From positions 744,001 through 808,000 of the forward strand of contig JAMWFC010000090.1 of assembly GCA_027475525.1 (NCBI GenBank): a DNA stretch of 64,000 nucleotides, written 5' to 3'. Origin of the DNA: Macrolepiota albuminosa. Lineage: Eukaryota; Basidiomycota; Agaricomycetes; Agaricales; Agaricaceae. Both the position numbers and the translations under genes were made by a program. This document shows, one piece after another, positions 32,083 through 43,192 of the stretch. Below the pieces are notes generated by a model. That model saw only the letters and a list, made by a program, of their open reading frames with translations. It was not told the DNA's origin and made no database searches. Numbering within the stretch: the first letter of the stretch is position 1; every line of letters starts with the position of its first letter.

Positions 32083-34283
32083 ATGTCTTTCCGCATTCCA
32101 ACTCCGCCCCCCGTTCCATCTCAAGCTGCTCAAGAAGCCGCGTACGCCTACATCGCCAAAGCGAACCGTTTCATTTGTCATATCGAGGGCGTTGGCGCTG
32201 AGGCGTCTCAAAACTTAGTGGTTGGCGTAATGAGGCTGCTGGAGAAGTGGTATGAGGTGAGAGTCCTTGGCGTTGGGTGGGATCGCGAGATCGAGGTGCG
32301 GGAGTGGTGCTGCGCACGGTATGTTGACAATCGTGGCGCTGAGTGGTTAGCGCCTTTCTCCCGCTTCGTAAGTTGTTTCTGCTTCCCGCCATGTCGCTTA
32401 GCTGATTGTTACCTAGGCGCCTCCCCCTGTCCCCACCATCGAGGATGAGCTGGAGGATATTCTCTCTGGCGCGTTGCCGATGACCGTAAGCGCATCGGCA
32501 ACCGAGTGAGTATCTCCTGACCTTTCCTTCCCTAGCTATGGACTGAATTATCTCCTCGTAGCAAACAAGAGGTGCTGGAACCCCTTGCTCGCTTGCAGAT
32601 CGAGCAAGAGCAGGAGGAGGCTGCCGCTGCCACTGCCGCGCACACTTTGGCGGTAGTGAGGGCAGAGCTCGCCAAGGAGCAGAAGAAGGAGTCTGTTGCC
32701 GAGGGTTCTAGCAAGGGGTCTCGCGCCGGCAGTGTTCAGAGCCCCACACTGCCGGCAGGCACACGGGGTTCGCCTTCGAAGCCTGGCAAGGCTTTGAAGA
32801 AAAAGGTGAGTCTGCTGTTGTTGGCGCTTCTTCTTACCGACGGTAACTTTTGCTAGTCTCGCAAGGGGAAGGGTCCTCAATACAAGGTATGCCGTAGTGA
32901 CTCTTTGCCGACTCTCTGCTGACTCTCTCCCAGCTCCCTAGCCAGACAACTTTTGATGACAAGGAGTTGAAGGGTTTGCTCTTGCCACGCCGGGAAGATG
33001 TTGTTATGGATGAGGGCATTGAGGGAGGAGTGGAGTTGCCCGAGATGAAGAATAAGCGCACAGTTTCCTTGGCGATGCGCCAAGAGTTCAAAGATTCGCG
33101 GGGAGCGGTAAGCAACTTGTCCTTTATAACTTTTCTTTCACTAGACTGGTCTTAGTGCGACAAATGTTGGGCTGACAACGACCCCGAAAGTTGTTGGTTT
33201 CCCACTGGCGCCCAACCCTGTTACCGTTGCGGCACTCTCAAGCATGCTTGTACAATCGACGGTGCCAAGAGTCATGAGCGTGGCGGTGCACCTGACCTCT
33301 TCGTCGAGAAGACTTTTTCCCGGGCGGTTCTGGTGAAGCGGGCGAGGGAGTTTGTCGAGGGGGAACGCAAGGAGGTTGCCGCTGGGAGAGCGGCGAAGAT
33401 CAGCAAGTCCTCCTTGGCGCTGCCGACGCGCCAAGGAGATGAATCAGAATTGGTCGGACAGCGCGGCGCTGGCGAGCGCCAAGAAAAGCGCAAGGCCTCC
33501 TCCCCAAGCAAGGGCAAGGGTAAGGCCAAGCGCGTACGCATCGAGTCGCCCTCCCCCTCTCCAACTGCTGAGGACACGGAGATGAGGGAGCTTGGAGAAG
33601 CTCTTGCCGCCAGCCGCCTACTGTCCCCTCTCTCTTTGCCTGAAAACGCGCCTGCCGACGTGTCAACTGCTGGCGCCGCAAGAGATGAAGGTGATGTTGC
33701 AATGGGAGAGCCCGCTGGCGCGTCGGAGTTAGCCGGGGAGGAGGAGAGACGGGAAGGGTCGCCAAGCTGCGAGGAGGAAGAGGGCGGCAATGAGGATGCC
33801 GAGGGGGAGTTGGAGGAGACCTTGCAAGACGTTCCTGGCGAGTCCCAGGAGTTGCCAACGGTGGAGCCTGCCGCCCCCTGGATGAGTGAAGGCGACTTGG
33901 CGACGCAGCTCTGGACGAGCTCAAGTGGGCCTTCTTCTTGGACCCCCCAGCCTCAGCCAAGAGTTGCTGGCGACTCTTACGAGTGGCTGGGGGAAGACTT
34001 GGTTTATCCGGTGGTGGCCTTGTATCCTCCTCAAGTGATAGAGCGGATGGCGGCACGTGCGGCAAGCATGCGAGCGGTATTGGGTCGCGAGCGCGAACGA
34101 GCGCGGGAGCAAATCATGGCCTCGCGACTGCGGTATTCCAACTTGACCAGGAGTATGGATACCTTACAGGAGTACCAGGCCGACTGTAACGAGGCTTTGG
34201 AGTGGCAAACTCTGAACCACGTACAAGTTGGCGACCTCTTGCCGTTCGACGACTCCATGTCGCTCGCTGAAGACGAAGACTGA
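32083..34283 (+). CDS. Gyp-B accessory gene: spliced Cys6 zinc-cluster protein, antisense to gag-pol
   Basis: Six exons (32083-32367, 32417-32505, 32562-32805, 32857-32886, 32934-33107, 33156-34283) with GT-AG introns of 48-56 bases join into 649 codons plus stop, with no stop inside. Exon 1 is helix-rich (QEAAYAYIAKANRFICHIEG). Exon 3 is Glu/Ala/Lys-rich and probably coiled. Exon 6 opens with CDKCWADNDPESC, WFPTGAQPCYRC, GTLKHAC: six cysteines spaced C-X2-C-X8-C-X8-C-X2-C-X6-C, close to fungal Zn2Cys6 clusters but with wider first spacing. Then follow Lys/Arg-rich KGKGKAKRVR, a long acidic region and a C-terminal coiled-coil-like segment (AARAASMRAVLGRERERARE). It lies between pol and the 3' LTR, reading against pol. 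A nuclear, DNA-binding or chromatin role is an inference. The introns show it is not copied through the genomic RNA in its own sense. Confidence 0.8.
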
Positions 34284-34712
34284 CGGACCTTAGGGTAGAT
34301 AGGCCGTCTTGTATATATATTTTTGCCTGTTGCCGTTCTCGTATATAAACCTTGCCACCTCGTTTCTGAGTGGAAAGATAAGTCCCATTTCTGAGTTAGC
34401 GCAGCCACAAAAAGCAAAGAAAGTAAAGCAAAGAAAAGGTAGGCGGCAAGTATTCTAAGGGTAGGTTTTAGCAAGAGGAGTAGTAGGTGAGGGACTTAGA
34501 CAAATTTTGAGGAAAAGGGAAACGCTCAGTAAATCATCATAGCGAAAAACCCTTGGCGAGAGTTGCGCAATGCGCTAAGCGTTGGCGACACGCTAGCGCT
34601 GCGACTTGACTATGTAAGAAATTGTCTGTTTGAATATAGTATAGTAAGTATCGGCAAGCAAGATAAGTACAGTAAGTAATAGAAAAATGAGAGCTTATCA
34701 GTATAGTCTTTT
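34284..34712. other. Gyp-B spacer between accessory gene and pol 3' end
   Basis: The two genes converge here, their stop codons being about 430 bases apart. AT-rich patches (TATATATATTTTTG at about 34312, TATATAAACC at 34350) could hold polyadenylation signals. No gene is seen. Confidence 0.5.
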
Positions 34713-37700
34713 CTAATCATTTTCTTCTTCTTCAACTAGAGTCGGTAAGTCATCATCGTCCAATAATTCTGTTTCTTCAAGTTCTCGTAACTTGGCGGTG
34801 TCGATATCTAGCGCTTCCAGCGGCAAGTCGATTTGTTCCCTAGCGAGATACGGCAATAGGCGAAAAGCGGCAACGGGTCGATGCAGTACTGAACCATCTA
34901 ATTCACAGAGCACGTAAGCGCCTCCACGGTTACGAGAGATAACTACCAAAGGTCCAAGATAGCGCAGGCGCATTTTCTTGTTGTATGAGGTTTCAATTTT
35001 GGAGTTGCGCATAAGCACTAGCGCACCCCTCGGGAAGTTGTAATCTTTGATAGTTGCGCTATGGTCGGTTTCGAATCGTAGGGCTGCTTGGCGACGGGCG
35101 CTAAAGACTACCTCGTGGAGTCGCTCTAAATCTTCTTTCCTTCGCTGGAGATCAATAGCTCGTCTGGCGATAAGGTCGGTAGTCGCTAAGATGCTGTTGG
35201 GTGCTGGCTGAAGATAGGTCGCTTCTATAATGTCGGCAGGGAGTAACGGATGGGTGCCAGTAGCCGCGTAATAGGGAGAACAACCCATGCGCTTACGAAT
35301 GGTAACTCTTTCCGACCAAAATACTGAATAAGTCGCTTCACTCCAACGAGACTCGTCGCCATCGACTGCCTTAAAGAGCGCTTGCCAAACGTCAAAGTGT
35401 GGTCTTTCTACCAGGCCATTGGCACGCTTGTTGTAGCCAGATACTCGAATGTGGTGAATGTTGTATTTCTTGGCGAGATATGTAAGTGCTTTGATAATTG
35501 GCACACCATTATCCGTGACGATTTCTCTTAGCGCTCCCCAACGGCAAATGACGTCCTCAAATAGCCACTTGGCGACAGCGTCGGTATTTTCTCTTTGAAG
35601 CATTCGAAATTCAGGCCAGTGGATTAGCGAGCAACGACCTTGAATGATGTACTTATAGCGACCAGACTTGGGCATATGCATAGTGTCGACGTAGATTTTG
35701 CTGAAGAGGGGAGCTGGCGTTGCAACGGTTGGCGGTATGAGCACTTGGCGTGTCTGCTGGATTTGGCAGAGGTGGCAAGTCCTGATGTACCAGGCGATGT
35801 CGGCACTAGCGTGTGGCCACCAGAAGCGTTCTAACAGAGAAGCTCGAGTAGCGTACAGACCTCTATGTCCTAGCTCGTCATGCATAGCGCGCAAGACTCG
35901 TAAGCGACCTTCTGGCTTGATGATCAGCTTGTGAGCGCCATCTCGATTTTGTCGCCAAAGTCGGTTGTCGGTAAAGAAGAAGTGGGTAGCATATCGGATA
36001 AAGGTAGCGTATTGTTCGTCGGTAAGGTCTGGGGGTCGCTTAAGGTCTTGTATCCATTGCTCGACTACTAACAGGCGACTGTCTTCCGCCTTTGCCTTGG
36101 CGGATCGGGGAACGGCATCGTAGGTCAGGTTTTTGCTGTCTTCTCTTAGCGACTGGGGTTCCTGTACGACTTTTACTGGCGGCAAGTCTTGTCCAAGGAT
36201 GCTTGCCGTATAGAAGGTGAGGGGTGCGCTAAAGGTCTCGGGGCGGTAAGGGACAATGGGATGTAGAAGGATGCTGGTAGGCTGTTGCCGTTGTAATAGG
36301 GGAATCGGCTGTTGTATAAGGTGCACGAAACCATGTAATCGGTCGATCCAGTCCTCGAAATCGCTATCAGCCTGTGGGTCCACTGCCGGGTCGCCAGGCT
36401 GCCGTGGTCGCCTAGAGAGTCCATCTGGGCCGTGGAAAGAGCTCTTGACGTGTACCAGCTCAAAGTGAAACATGAGGATAGCGACTACCCACCGATTCAT
36501 GCTAGCGGATGGCTGGATATCGGGATTCTGCAGCATGCCTTTAATGTACCTAGCGTCGACTTCAACGATAAGGTTCCGTACGCCAATCAAATACATCTTT
36601 AGCGACCGGAAGGCTTTGAAGAGTCCATAGAGCTCTAGCTTAGGCTGGCTGTAGCGAGACTCTCTGTCGTTTAGCGTGATAGACCCAAAGCGGTTGTAGC
36701 GTCACTGTTTCCGATTGTTGCTAAGGCACTGGCACAAGAAGTAACCAACGGCAATGTACGAGGTATCCACCGCCAAGATAACTGGGTCGGCAGAGCTATA
36801 GTCGATAGGAACTAGGGGTTTGGCGTCTTGTAGGGCTAGGTATCCACCGCCAAGATAACTGGGTCGGCAGAGCTATAGTCGATAGGAACTAGGGGTTTGG
36901 CGTCTTGTAGGGCTTTTACTAAGTCGCGTTGGGCAGTGACCTGGTCTGGCCCAAATTCGAAGGGCTCGTTAGCGCGGGTGAGTCGGTTAAGAGCATGTGC
37001 GCGATGGGCAAAGTTTTTGACGAATATCCTGAGAACGCCAACGGTGCCAAGAAAGGCGCGAACTTCAGATAAGTCGCGGCAAGGACCCCATCGCTCCAGG
37101 AGTGCTAAGCGAGACTCGTCGGGAACACGACCGTCAGGAGTGCAGATGTGACCGAGTATCTTGAACCTTGGCGCGCATAGGAGGAGTTTGTGGCCGCTAA
37201 AGGTACCACCGCTATACTTCATACGTTGGAGAACTCGATTGAGCAGCTGGAAAAACTCCCATAGCGCTAAGCGAATGTTGTGGTTCTCGGGATGGGTCGC
37301 CGGTAAGCCGTTTACGAGTCGCCAGTCTTTGGGGCCTTTGACGCCAACGTCATCAATGAAGCTAAGGACATGGTGCGGTATCTCGGGTTGGAGGATGAAA
37401 GTGATGTCGTCATGGAATATGGGGACTGAGTTTGTCCAGCCCATCGGCAAGGTAACTAAGCGCAAGGCGCCAAACGGAGTTTGAAAAGTAGTGAGATCCC
37501 GGGAAGAGGGGTGTATCAGGCGTTCATCGTAGCCAACATAGAGGTCAAGGGTGGCGCCACAAATGCGCCTGGCAAAGGACTCGGCAACGTGATCAGGGAA
37601 AGGCGGTACGCCAGAGTGTCGTATGGTGACTCTATTACTGTGGACTATGCGTAGATTGCCGTTCTTTTTGAGGACACAGAACCAACGGGAGCGGTAAGAA

Positions 37701-38527
37701 CTGTTGGAGGGCTCATAGACTCCAGCCTTAATCTTGGTCCTAATGATTTGGCAGACTTCGGCTTCAATCCCAGGCGGTAACGGTCGGTTGTGCTCAGTCC
37801 ACGGCACGTGAGGAATGGTCAGGATGACGACAGGCGGGAAGAAATCTGTACGTAGACTACCGCGTTCTGAGTCCTCCCAAGCGAAGGCTTTATCCTGCTT
37901 AGCGACAAGGTCGGTAAGGACATTTAACTCATCTTTGGTCAAAAATCCTGTGTCGTGCTCCTTAGCGAATTGTTGTTGGCGTTCCTTGGTAAAACGTCCC
38001 GTGGGCTGAAAAGGTGGTGGATTCGGTAATAAGATTGGCATGTCGGCAAGCGGATCGCCAATGATCTGTCGCTCAATTCTAAACGTCTCGGGAGAGTGCG
38101 TAGCGACGGGTTTTGTTTTAAGCGCAACTGGCTTATATTTCTTTTTGACTTGAACCCCTTTCCTTTTAGGAGCGTTAGCCTGGTTATAAACAGAGGTGGA
38201 AAGGGGAACTGTAGCCTGAGGAGCGGCAAGTCCAAGAACGGCAGGAGACGAGGCTCCGGGAAGCGTAGTGAGATAGGTGTCGGTAGACGCAATATTCTGA
38301 AAAGATTCTGAAGCGGTAAGGTACAAGTAGGCAAGAGAAGAGTCTGTAATGTTTTGATTTTTCTGGGAAGGCTCTGCGTCGGTAGCGGGAAAAGTAGTTA
38401 AAACATCTTGGTCAAGAAAAGCAGTAGACATAACGGTTACAAGACCAGTTGAATGGTCATATTCCAGCGTTAGCGCCACATCTCCGTGATCATCGCCAAT
38501 CACCTCCTCGATGGTCTGTGAAAACAC
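34713..38527 (-). pseudogene. Gyp-B pol: reverse transcriptase, RNase H, integrase (one nonsense codon)
   Basis: One minus-strand frame of 1246 codons once a 77-base duplication (36761-36914) is removed. RT shows RLVTLPMGWTNSVPIFHDD and the catalytic LSFIDDVGVKGP; RNase H has SRYSQPKLELYGLF and the later DGLSRR. Integrase has the zinc module HDELGH ... CHLCQ, then VDTMHM, TDNG and GLVERPHFDVW, giving D, D and E. A YLGPLVV block near the end resembles the GPY/F module; there is no chromodomain. The only in-frame stop is TGA at 36704-36702 in RNase H, fitting a lost CGA. The start overlaps the Gag-protease frame by 28 bases in the -1 frame. Apart from that codon, active-site residues look intact. 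Confidence 0.9.
36761..36914 (-). repeat. Exact 77-base tandem duplication in pol (likely artefact)
   Basis: The sequence from 36761 repeats from 36838. Removal joins the RT and RNase H frames. Confidence 0.92.
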
Positions 38528-40889
38528 CGGTAGGGTCGTTCGTTGGCGTGTTGGTCGGTAAACTCTGGCGGCTTAGCGAGGGCGCCTTTTCGTTGTCCCC
38601 TCGGGAACGTTGGCACCGTTCGTCGGATTCCGGAATTAGGGTCGCTAATTGTGAGGGTTGTTTCCTCGTCGGTAACTGTCTTGACGACTGATCGTGCCAA
38701 GACGTCGAAGGGTCTGCCGAGAAGTAAGTCGTAAGCCGGGGAGCGTAAGATGTGTATCTGAAGATAAAAGGTGATGTCGCCAAGGGTGCATGGCACATTC
38801 TTGGCGAGGCCGAGGGATCTGTCTACCGTACCGTTAGTGCTCTGCATGTTTAGTATAACGGTAGGGTCGTAAATGAGGCCTAGATCATTAGCGACTTCTG
38901 CTGCCATAGAAATAATCTGAGACCCGCTATCCACGATTGCCTCTACTTCGTGCTTGTTGTCTACGGTTAGCGCTACCAAGCAGATAGCGTGCGATTCTTG
39001 AGCGATGGTAAGAATGGCCGGGTCTTCTCCATGGTCTACCGACCTAAGATAGGTCTCCACTGGGTCCACAGAGGTGGCGTTAGCGATGGGGTCGGCAAGA
39101 GGTTCATCGGTGTCGGGAGAGTCGATGGTAACAGAGAAACCAGGAAGCGCATCGTCGAGTTCATCAACCTCGGCAACAGCTGTCGCCAAGGGTCGTCGAG
39201 GAGTGACTGCTGTCTTGACTTGGTTGCGGACGTTGGGAGCAATACTACAAAGTTCTTCTACGGATAAGGTGACGGCGGTTTTCATAATGCGGTTGAAGAC
39301 GTGGTTGGATTTCTCGATATCGAATATTGGCGCAGTGGGTCGGTAACCACCCTCAGGACGTTTCTCGGGAGCGGCAAATGGTTGGATTTCTCGATATCGA
39401 ATATTGGCGCAGTGGGTCGGTAACCACCCTCAGGACGTTTCTCGGGAGCGGCAAAATTTTGTTGGGCGGGAGCATGATATCGGTCAGGAATTCCTGAGTA
39501 AGGATGGAGAGGCGGCAAAGGCGGTTCGGGAGCGGTAGCGGACGACGATGGTTCTGGAGCAGTAGCAGGGGTAGTGGCAGGCGGTGCGGCAGGAGCAGGT
39601 GTCGGTAACTTGCTAGCAGGAGGCATTGGCTTATATCCTTTGAGAGGTTGTTTGGGCTGCTTAACTTCAACCCCATCAAAGACCTGATTCTTAAGCGAAT
39701 CCAACTCCTGTTGGAGCTTGGCGATACGTTCTTCCCACAAAAAAGTAGGGTGGTCGCCAACGCTGTTGAAATGTAAGACCTCGTGAACCATTTGCTGTTG
39801 GGTCGCTTGTTCAGGGTCGGGGTTGGCGTTGCCAGATAGCGTGCCGGTAACGATTTGTCCTGGATTGCGCCTATGCCATTCATCAACTCGCTCCTGGAAG
39901 GACTTCTTGTCTGGGTAGTTGGGAATGATGGCGCCAGTGGTGAGGACTATCTTGCCGTCGATAGCCCGTCGAATCCTTCCTTGCCGAATGTAGTTTTCTA
40001 GGGTAACGCAGCGTCCTCTAGTCATGGTATGGCCAATTTCCCCACAGAAGTGGCAAGGGCCAGGTGCGGGTACGTTAGCGGGTCGGTTAGCAGTCAGATT
40101 GGTGGTAATCATAGTTTCAATACGAGTCATAGCGGAAGCGACAGCAGCGGTAATAGCAGCATTGAGCTCCTCCTTCTTAACGAAGTCGGCAGCGGGAGGC
40201 GGGATGGGAATAATACCGTTAGTTTGCTCAGGAGGTGGGCTCGTCCTAGTGCGCTGCAGTCCAACGCCAGTGTCCGTTCCCTTGAGAACCCATTTACTGG
40301 CTTCAAAGACGTCGGCAACGTTATAGGGCTCGTCAGGGTGATGAGCCTGGTGAACTATCTCTAGGCGACGAGCAATACAAGTCCACAGTGAAGTCGGGAT
40401 GCCTTGCTGAAATAGGCGACGTTCCTCGTTAATGTAGAGCTTGCCGTTCTGCAGAAGCCACCTAGCGATTTTCTGGAACTCGCGGTAATACGTAGAGAAT
40501 GCGCCAAGAGATGATGTGCCACTGTCGAATGATTCCTGTACTAGTTTCTGGAGCTCGTTTACCGTGTATCGGGTAGCCTCCTCGGCGCCAGGGTACAGCT
40601 GGATCACTGCTGTCTTCCAGTCCTCATACGAAGCGCCTTGGGCTGGAACGGGTGGGGCGGCAGGGACAAAGGCGGCAAACTCAGTTAGACCTGTCCACGT
40701 CTCTGCCGTGTCATATGATACGTATCTTGCCGCATACTCCTTCATCTGCGTGTGGTCGGTAATGTTACAATCCCTAAACAAATACTCCAACTCCTTAAAA
40801 TACTGGGAGAGCTCCCGTGGCTTGGACTCGTCCCATTTCGGTGCCGAGAAGTGGTTGCGTGGCGGCATGCGCTGGACTTGTTGTTCCAT
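38500..40889 (-). CDS. Gyp-B Gag-protease polyprotein
   Basis: From ATG at 40889 down to the stop at 38502-38500, 770 residues after removing the 77-base duplication at 39302-39455. Gag has the retrotransposon capsid region (YFKELEYLFRDCNI, EFQKIARWLLQNGKL) and a zinc knuckle CHFCGEIGHTMTRGRC around 40025-40070. A Pro/Ala-rich linker follows. The protease has VDSGSQIISM with the catalytic DSGS and later AYDLLLGRPFDVL, typical of Ty3-type retropepsins. Pol starts in the -1 frame inside the last 28 bases. The frame is open upstream of this ATG toward the LTR, so the true start could be earlier or non-ATG. Confidence 0.88.
39302..39455 (-). repeat. Exact 77-base tandem duplication in gag (likely artefact)
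   Basis: TGGTTGGATTTCTCGATATC at 39302 repeats at 39379. Removal fuses the Gag and protease frames. Confidence 0.92.
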
Positions 40890-41248
40890 AGCGACTGTGT
40901 TGGCGAGTTCGGTTAGCGGTAGTGGGGAAGGAGTTCTAGAGATTGGCGACGGGGTAAGCGAAATGAGTTGAGAAAGAGGCGTTAGCGGAGTAATGGGGGT
41001 GATTGGTTGCGGTACGGTAAAGGGCGACGCTAAGGGGTCGTCGGCGCTATAATCAAGGGAATGCGGGAAGAGATCAGGAAATGCGTCTACAGTGGCGTTC
41101 TGTAGTTCCTGGGCAAGAGAGAGACCCGGTAAGGCACCAGGTGGTTGTGGGGTTGATGGGTGGGAAGGAGCTATGCCTTCTGCCGACTGGTCTAGCAGGC
41201 GGCGCCTACGCTGGAGACGGGTTTCTGGCGGAATTCTGCCCTAGAGAT

Positions 41249-41267
41249 CCCTTGCGGTGGGCTCCAA
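41249..41267 (-). promoter_or_regulatory. Gyp-B candidate primer binding site
   Basis: On the minus strand, a few bases after the 5' LTR, the sequence TGGAGCCCACCGCAAGG starts with TGG, as expected for pairing with a tRNA 3' end. The tRNA was not identified. Confidence 0.5.
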
Positions 41268-41269
41268 TT

Positions 41270-42210
41270 TGATGACGCCCAAAGTTTTTGGTCAGTAACA
41301 AATGTAACTTGAGTGTTACCGTACCAAGAGTGTGCGTTGGGCACGCTAAAAGTGTGTTGAGGAGTCCCGGGCAGGTCCCAGAGAACGCGCCTGTGAAAGA
41401 GGGTAAAAGTCGGTAACGGGGTCGGCAAGTGTCAAGCGCTAAGGTAAAGCGCCTAAGAAAAATGCGGTAAGTGAACACGGCAAAGGTAAGCGGCAAGAGC
41501 GCGATAAGCTTAGCGAGGTCTAAGCGTCGATAATGCCTGCCGTAGTTGCAAGGCGCGAGTGTGTCGAGTGTTGGCGAGCGTCTGTAACTGCCGATGAGTT
41601 CGACGTTGCCGACCGTAGCGTAAATGAGCTCTTGAGCGTAAGGGAGACTGAGGAAAGGGGGAAACTCTGGTCTATTCGTTTTCTCTGGTCATTGTACAAG
41701 TCGGTAAGTACTTTTATACTACAAAGAGTTCGCCGTCGCCAGTGGTCAAAGAGCGGTAAACTAGAAAATTTCATAGGGGTAGCTCCAACAGTTTCAGATC
41801 CCTGCCGTCCATTCAAGACCCTTAGCGCCACCAGGCGGCAGATCGCGGTGCTAAACCATCAGTCCATCACCTTTCTGTCTGTCCAAAAGGCTAAGCGATG
41901 CCAGGTGCCAAATCGAAGCGCTAAGCGGTGTCGGACGCCAAGGTCAAACGCCAAGCTGTCCGTCAGTTTTGATAGATGATCAGGCTTCTTGCTAAGCGCT
42001 GTCGTCAGTGACTGATGCCATCTGTCAGTTGTCATTCTTGCTGCCGTCGGCGCTATCATTGATCGGATCTGCTTATTGCCGTGTCCGGCCGTTGGACATG
42101 GCTTAAAATGGGTAGAACGCGTGCGCTAAGTTCGGAACAAGTGCGGCAAGGTTTCCGGAGCTGGTGCCGAGCCTGCCGTTGATGCGCCTAACCTGTATGG
42201 GGTCCTATCA
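41270..42210 (-). repeat. Gyp-B 5' LTR (relative to gag-pol)
   Basis: 941 bases, TGATGACGCC...GTCCTATCA, partner of 30972-31912. All visible differences between the two are transitions. Confidence 0.94.
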
Positions 42211-43192
42211 CTGCTCCACTATAAAGCATGGATGTGCTTATATATAGGTTATAATTTCTAAGAAAAGAGTATTATCTTTGTATCCTTGCTAGATATATGT
42301 ATAAAACTGTGCATTGTCTCTATTAGTAGGGGCAGAATGATAATTATGTAATTCTAACACATATTGTAGCGTCATCTCATTACTGCCAGAAGGCACTTCT
42401 GGCCTAGTTTCTTTCTGCAACTGAGTGACCTCATAGTCCACCAGTATCTGAGCCTTGATATCTTGAGTTTCTTGCTATTCTTGTAGTTGCTTGCAGCAAC
42501 ACATTTCCTGTGCTTGCATGGCACATATTTCAACTGTGCATTCTTTTATTTCATAGAACCTATGTAAGGGCAAGTCTTTGCCATCTGAGTCTATTCATTT
42601 GTCTGCTTGGACATAGTCATGCATGTCATGGATATCATCTCAAGTATCACTCTCAAAGTATTAAGACAAACAGTCTGCCACTTTGTTCAGTTCACCTTTT
42701 ATATAGGTGATATTAAACTGATAGCATGACATGTAGTTGATTCAGGAATGTTATTGTGGCAATAAGTGTATTTGAGTCTTGAAGAACTTGAATGTCTTAT
42801 GATTCATAATAATATAGATCTTATATCTCATCAGTTTATCCTCCCATTTCAGGAGGGTTTTTAAGATGGTGAGTGTTTCTAACTTATATATTGCATAATT
42901 CTGTTATATACTGCATAATTCTGTTATATACTGCATAATTCTGTTATATAGCAGTGAACTTCTGAGATATAAATTCTGCTGGTCAACACGTTTGCCAGGT
43001 TTTTCCTTGGCCAAACATGGCTCCTAAAGTGCACAAAGCAGTTCCAGCACATAATTAGATGTGCTGGGTTCAGCTTTGAGGACTCTATATGGTCCAATCT
43101 ACTTGGGACACAGCTTACTTGCTCTGTCTTTTGGCAGGTTCAAGTTCTTTATTGAAAGGTAAACTAAGCTCCCTTTCTCAATGTCCAGTTCA
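42211..43192 (-). pseudogene. Gyp-A-M part 2: inverted RNase H and integrase fragment with permuted order
   Basis: Read on the minus strand, 42211-43022 matches Gyp-A-1 positions about 14967 back to 14106 (RNase H to integrase start), while 43023-43192 matches about 16032 back to 15872 (DIEKGSLVYLSIKNLNLP region of integrase). The join of 16032 to 14106 is out of order. A 20-base unit (TTATATACTGCATAATTCTG) is repeated three times at 42884-42943. The block ends in CAGTTCA (43186-43192), also found at 30068-30074. Confidence 0.75.
42884..42943. repeat. Three 20-base tandem repeats
   Basis: TTATATACTGCATAATTCTG occurs three times in a row, the first with one change. It lies in decayed RNase H sequence and probably arose by replication slippage. 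Confidence 0.85.

Larger units (their letters stand above)
30972..42210 (-). mobile_element. Gyp-B: young full-length Ty3/Gypsy element with antisense accessory gene
   Basis: Two 941-base LTRs (30972-31912 and 41270-42210) begin TGATGACGCC and end GTCCTATCA, have no length difference and differ by about a dozen transitions, mostly at CpG. The target duplication is CTGC (or CTGCT if the first T of the LTR is counted to the host) in the inverted Gyp-A copy. Gag, protease, RT, RNase H and integrase run on the minus strand; a primer site candidate TGGAGCCCACC lies just inside the right LTR and a purine tract GGGGGGAGA just inside the left one. A spliced plus-strand gene fills 32083-34283. Sequence is CpG-rich, unlike its surroundings. 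Confidence 0.94.

Noticed and set aside
33400..34065. Long minus-strand frames opposite exon 6 of the accessory gene
   Set aside because: They are mirror frames of a GC-rich, repeat-rich coding exon with odd composition and no domain.
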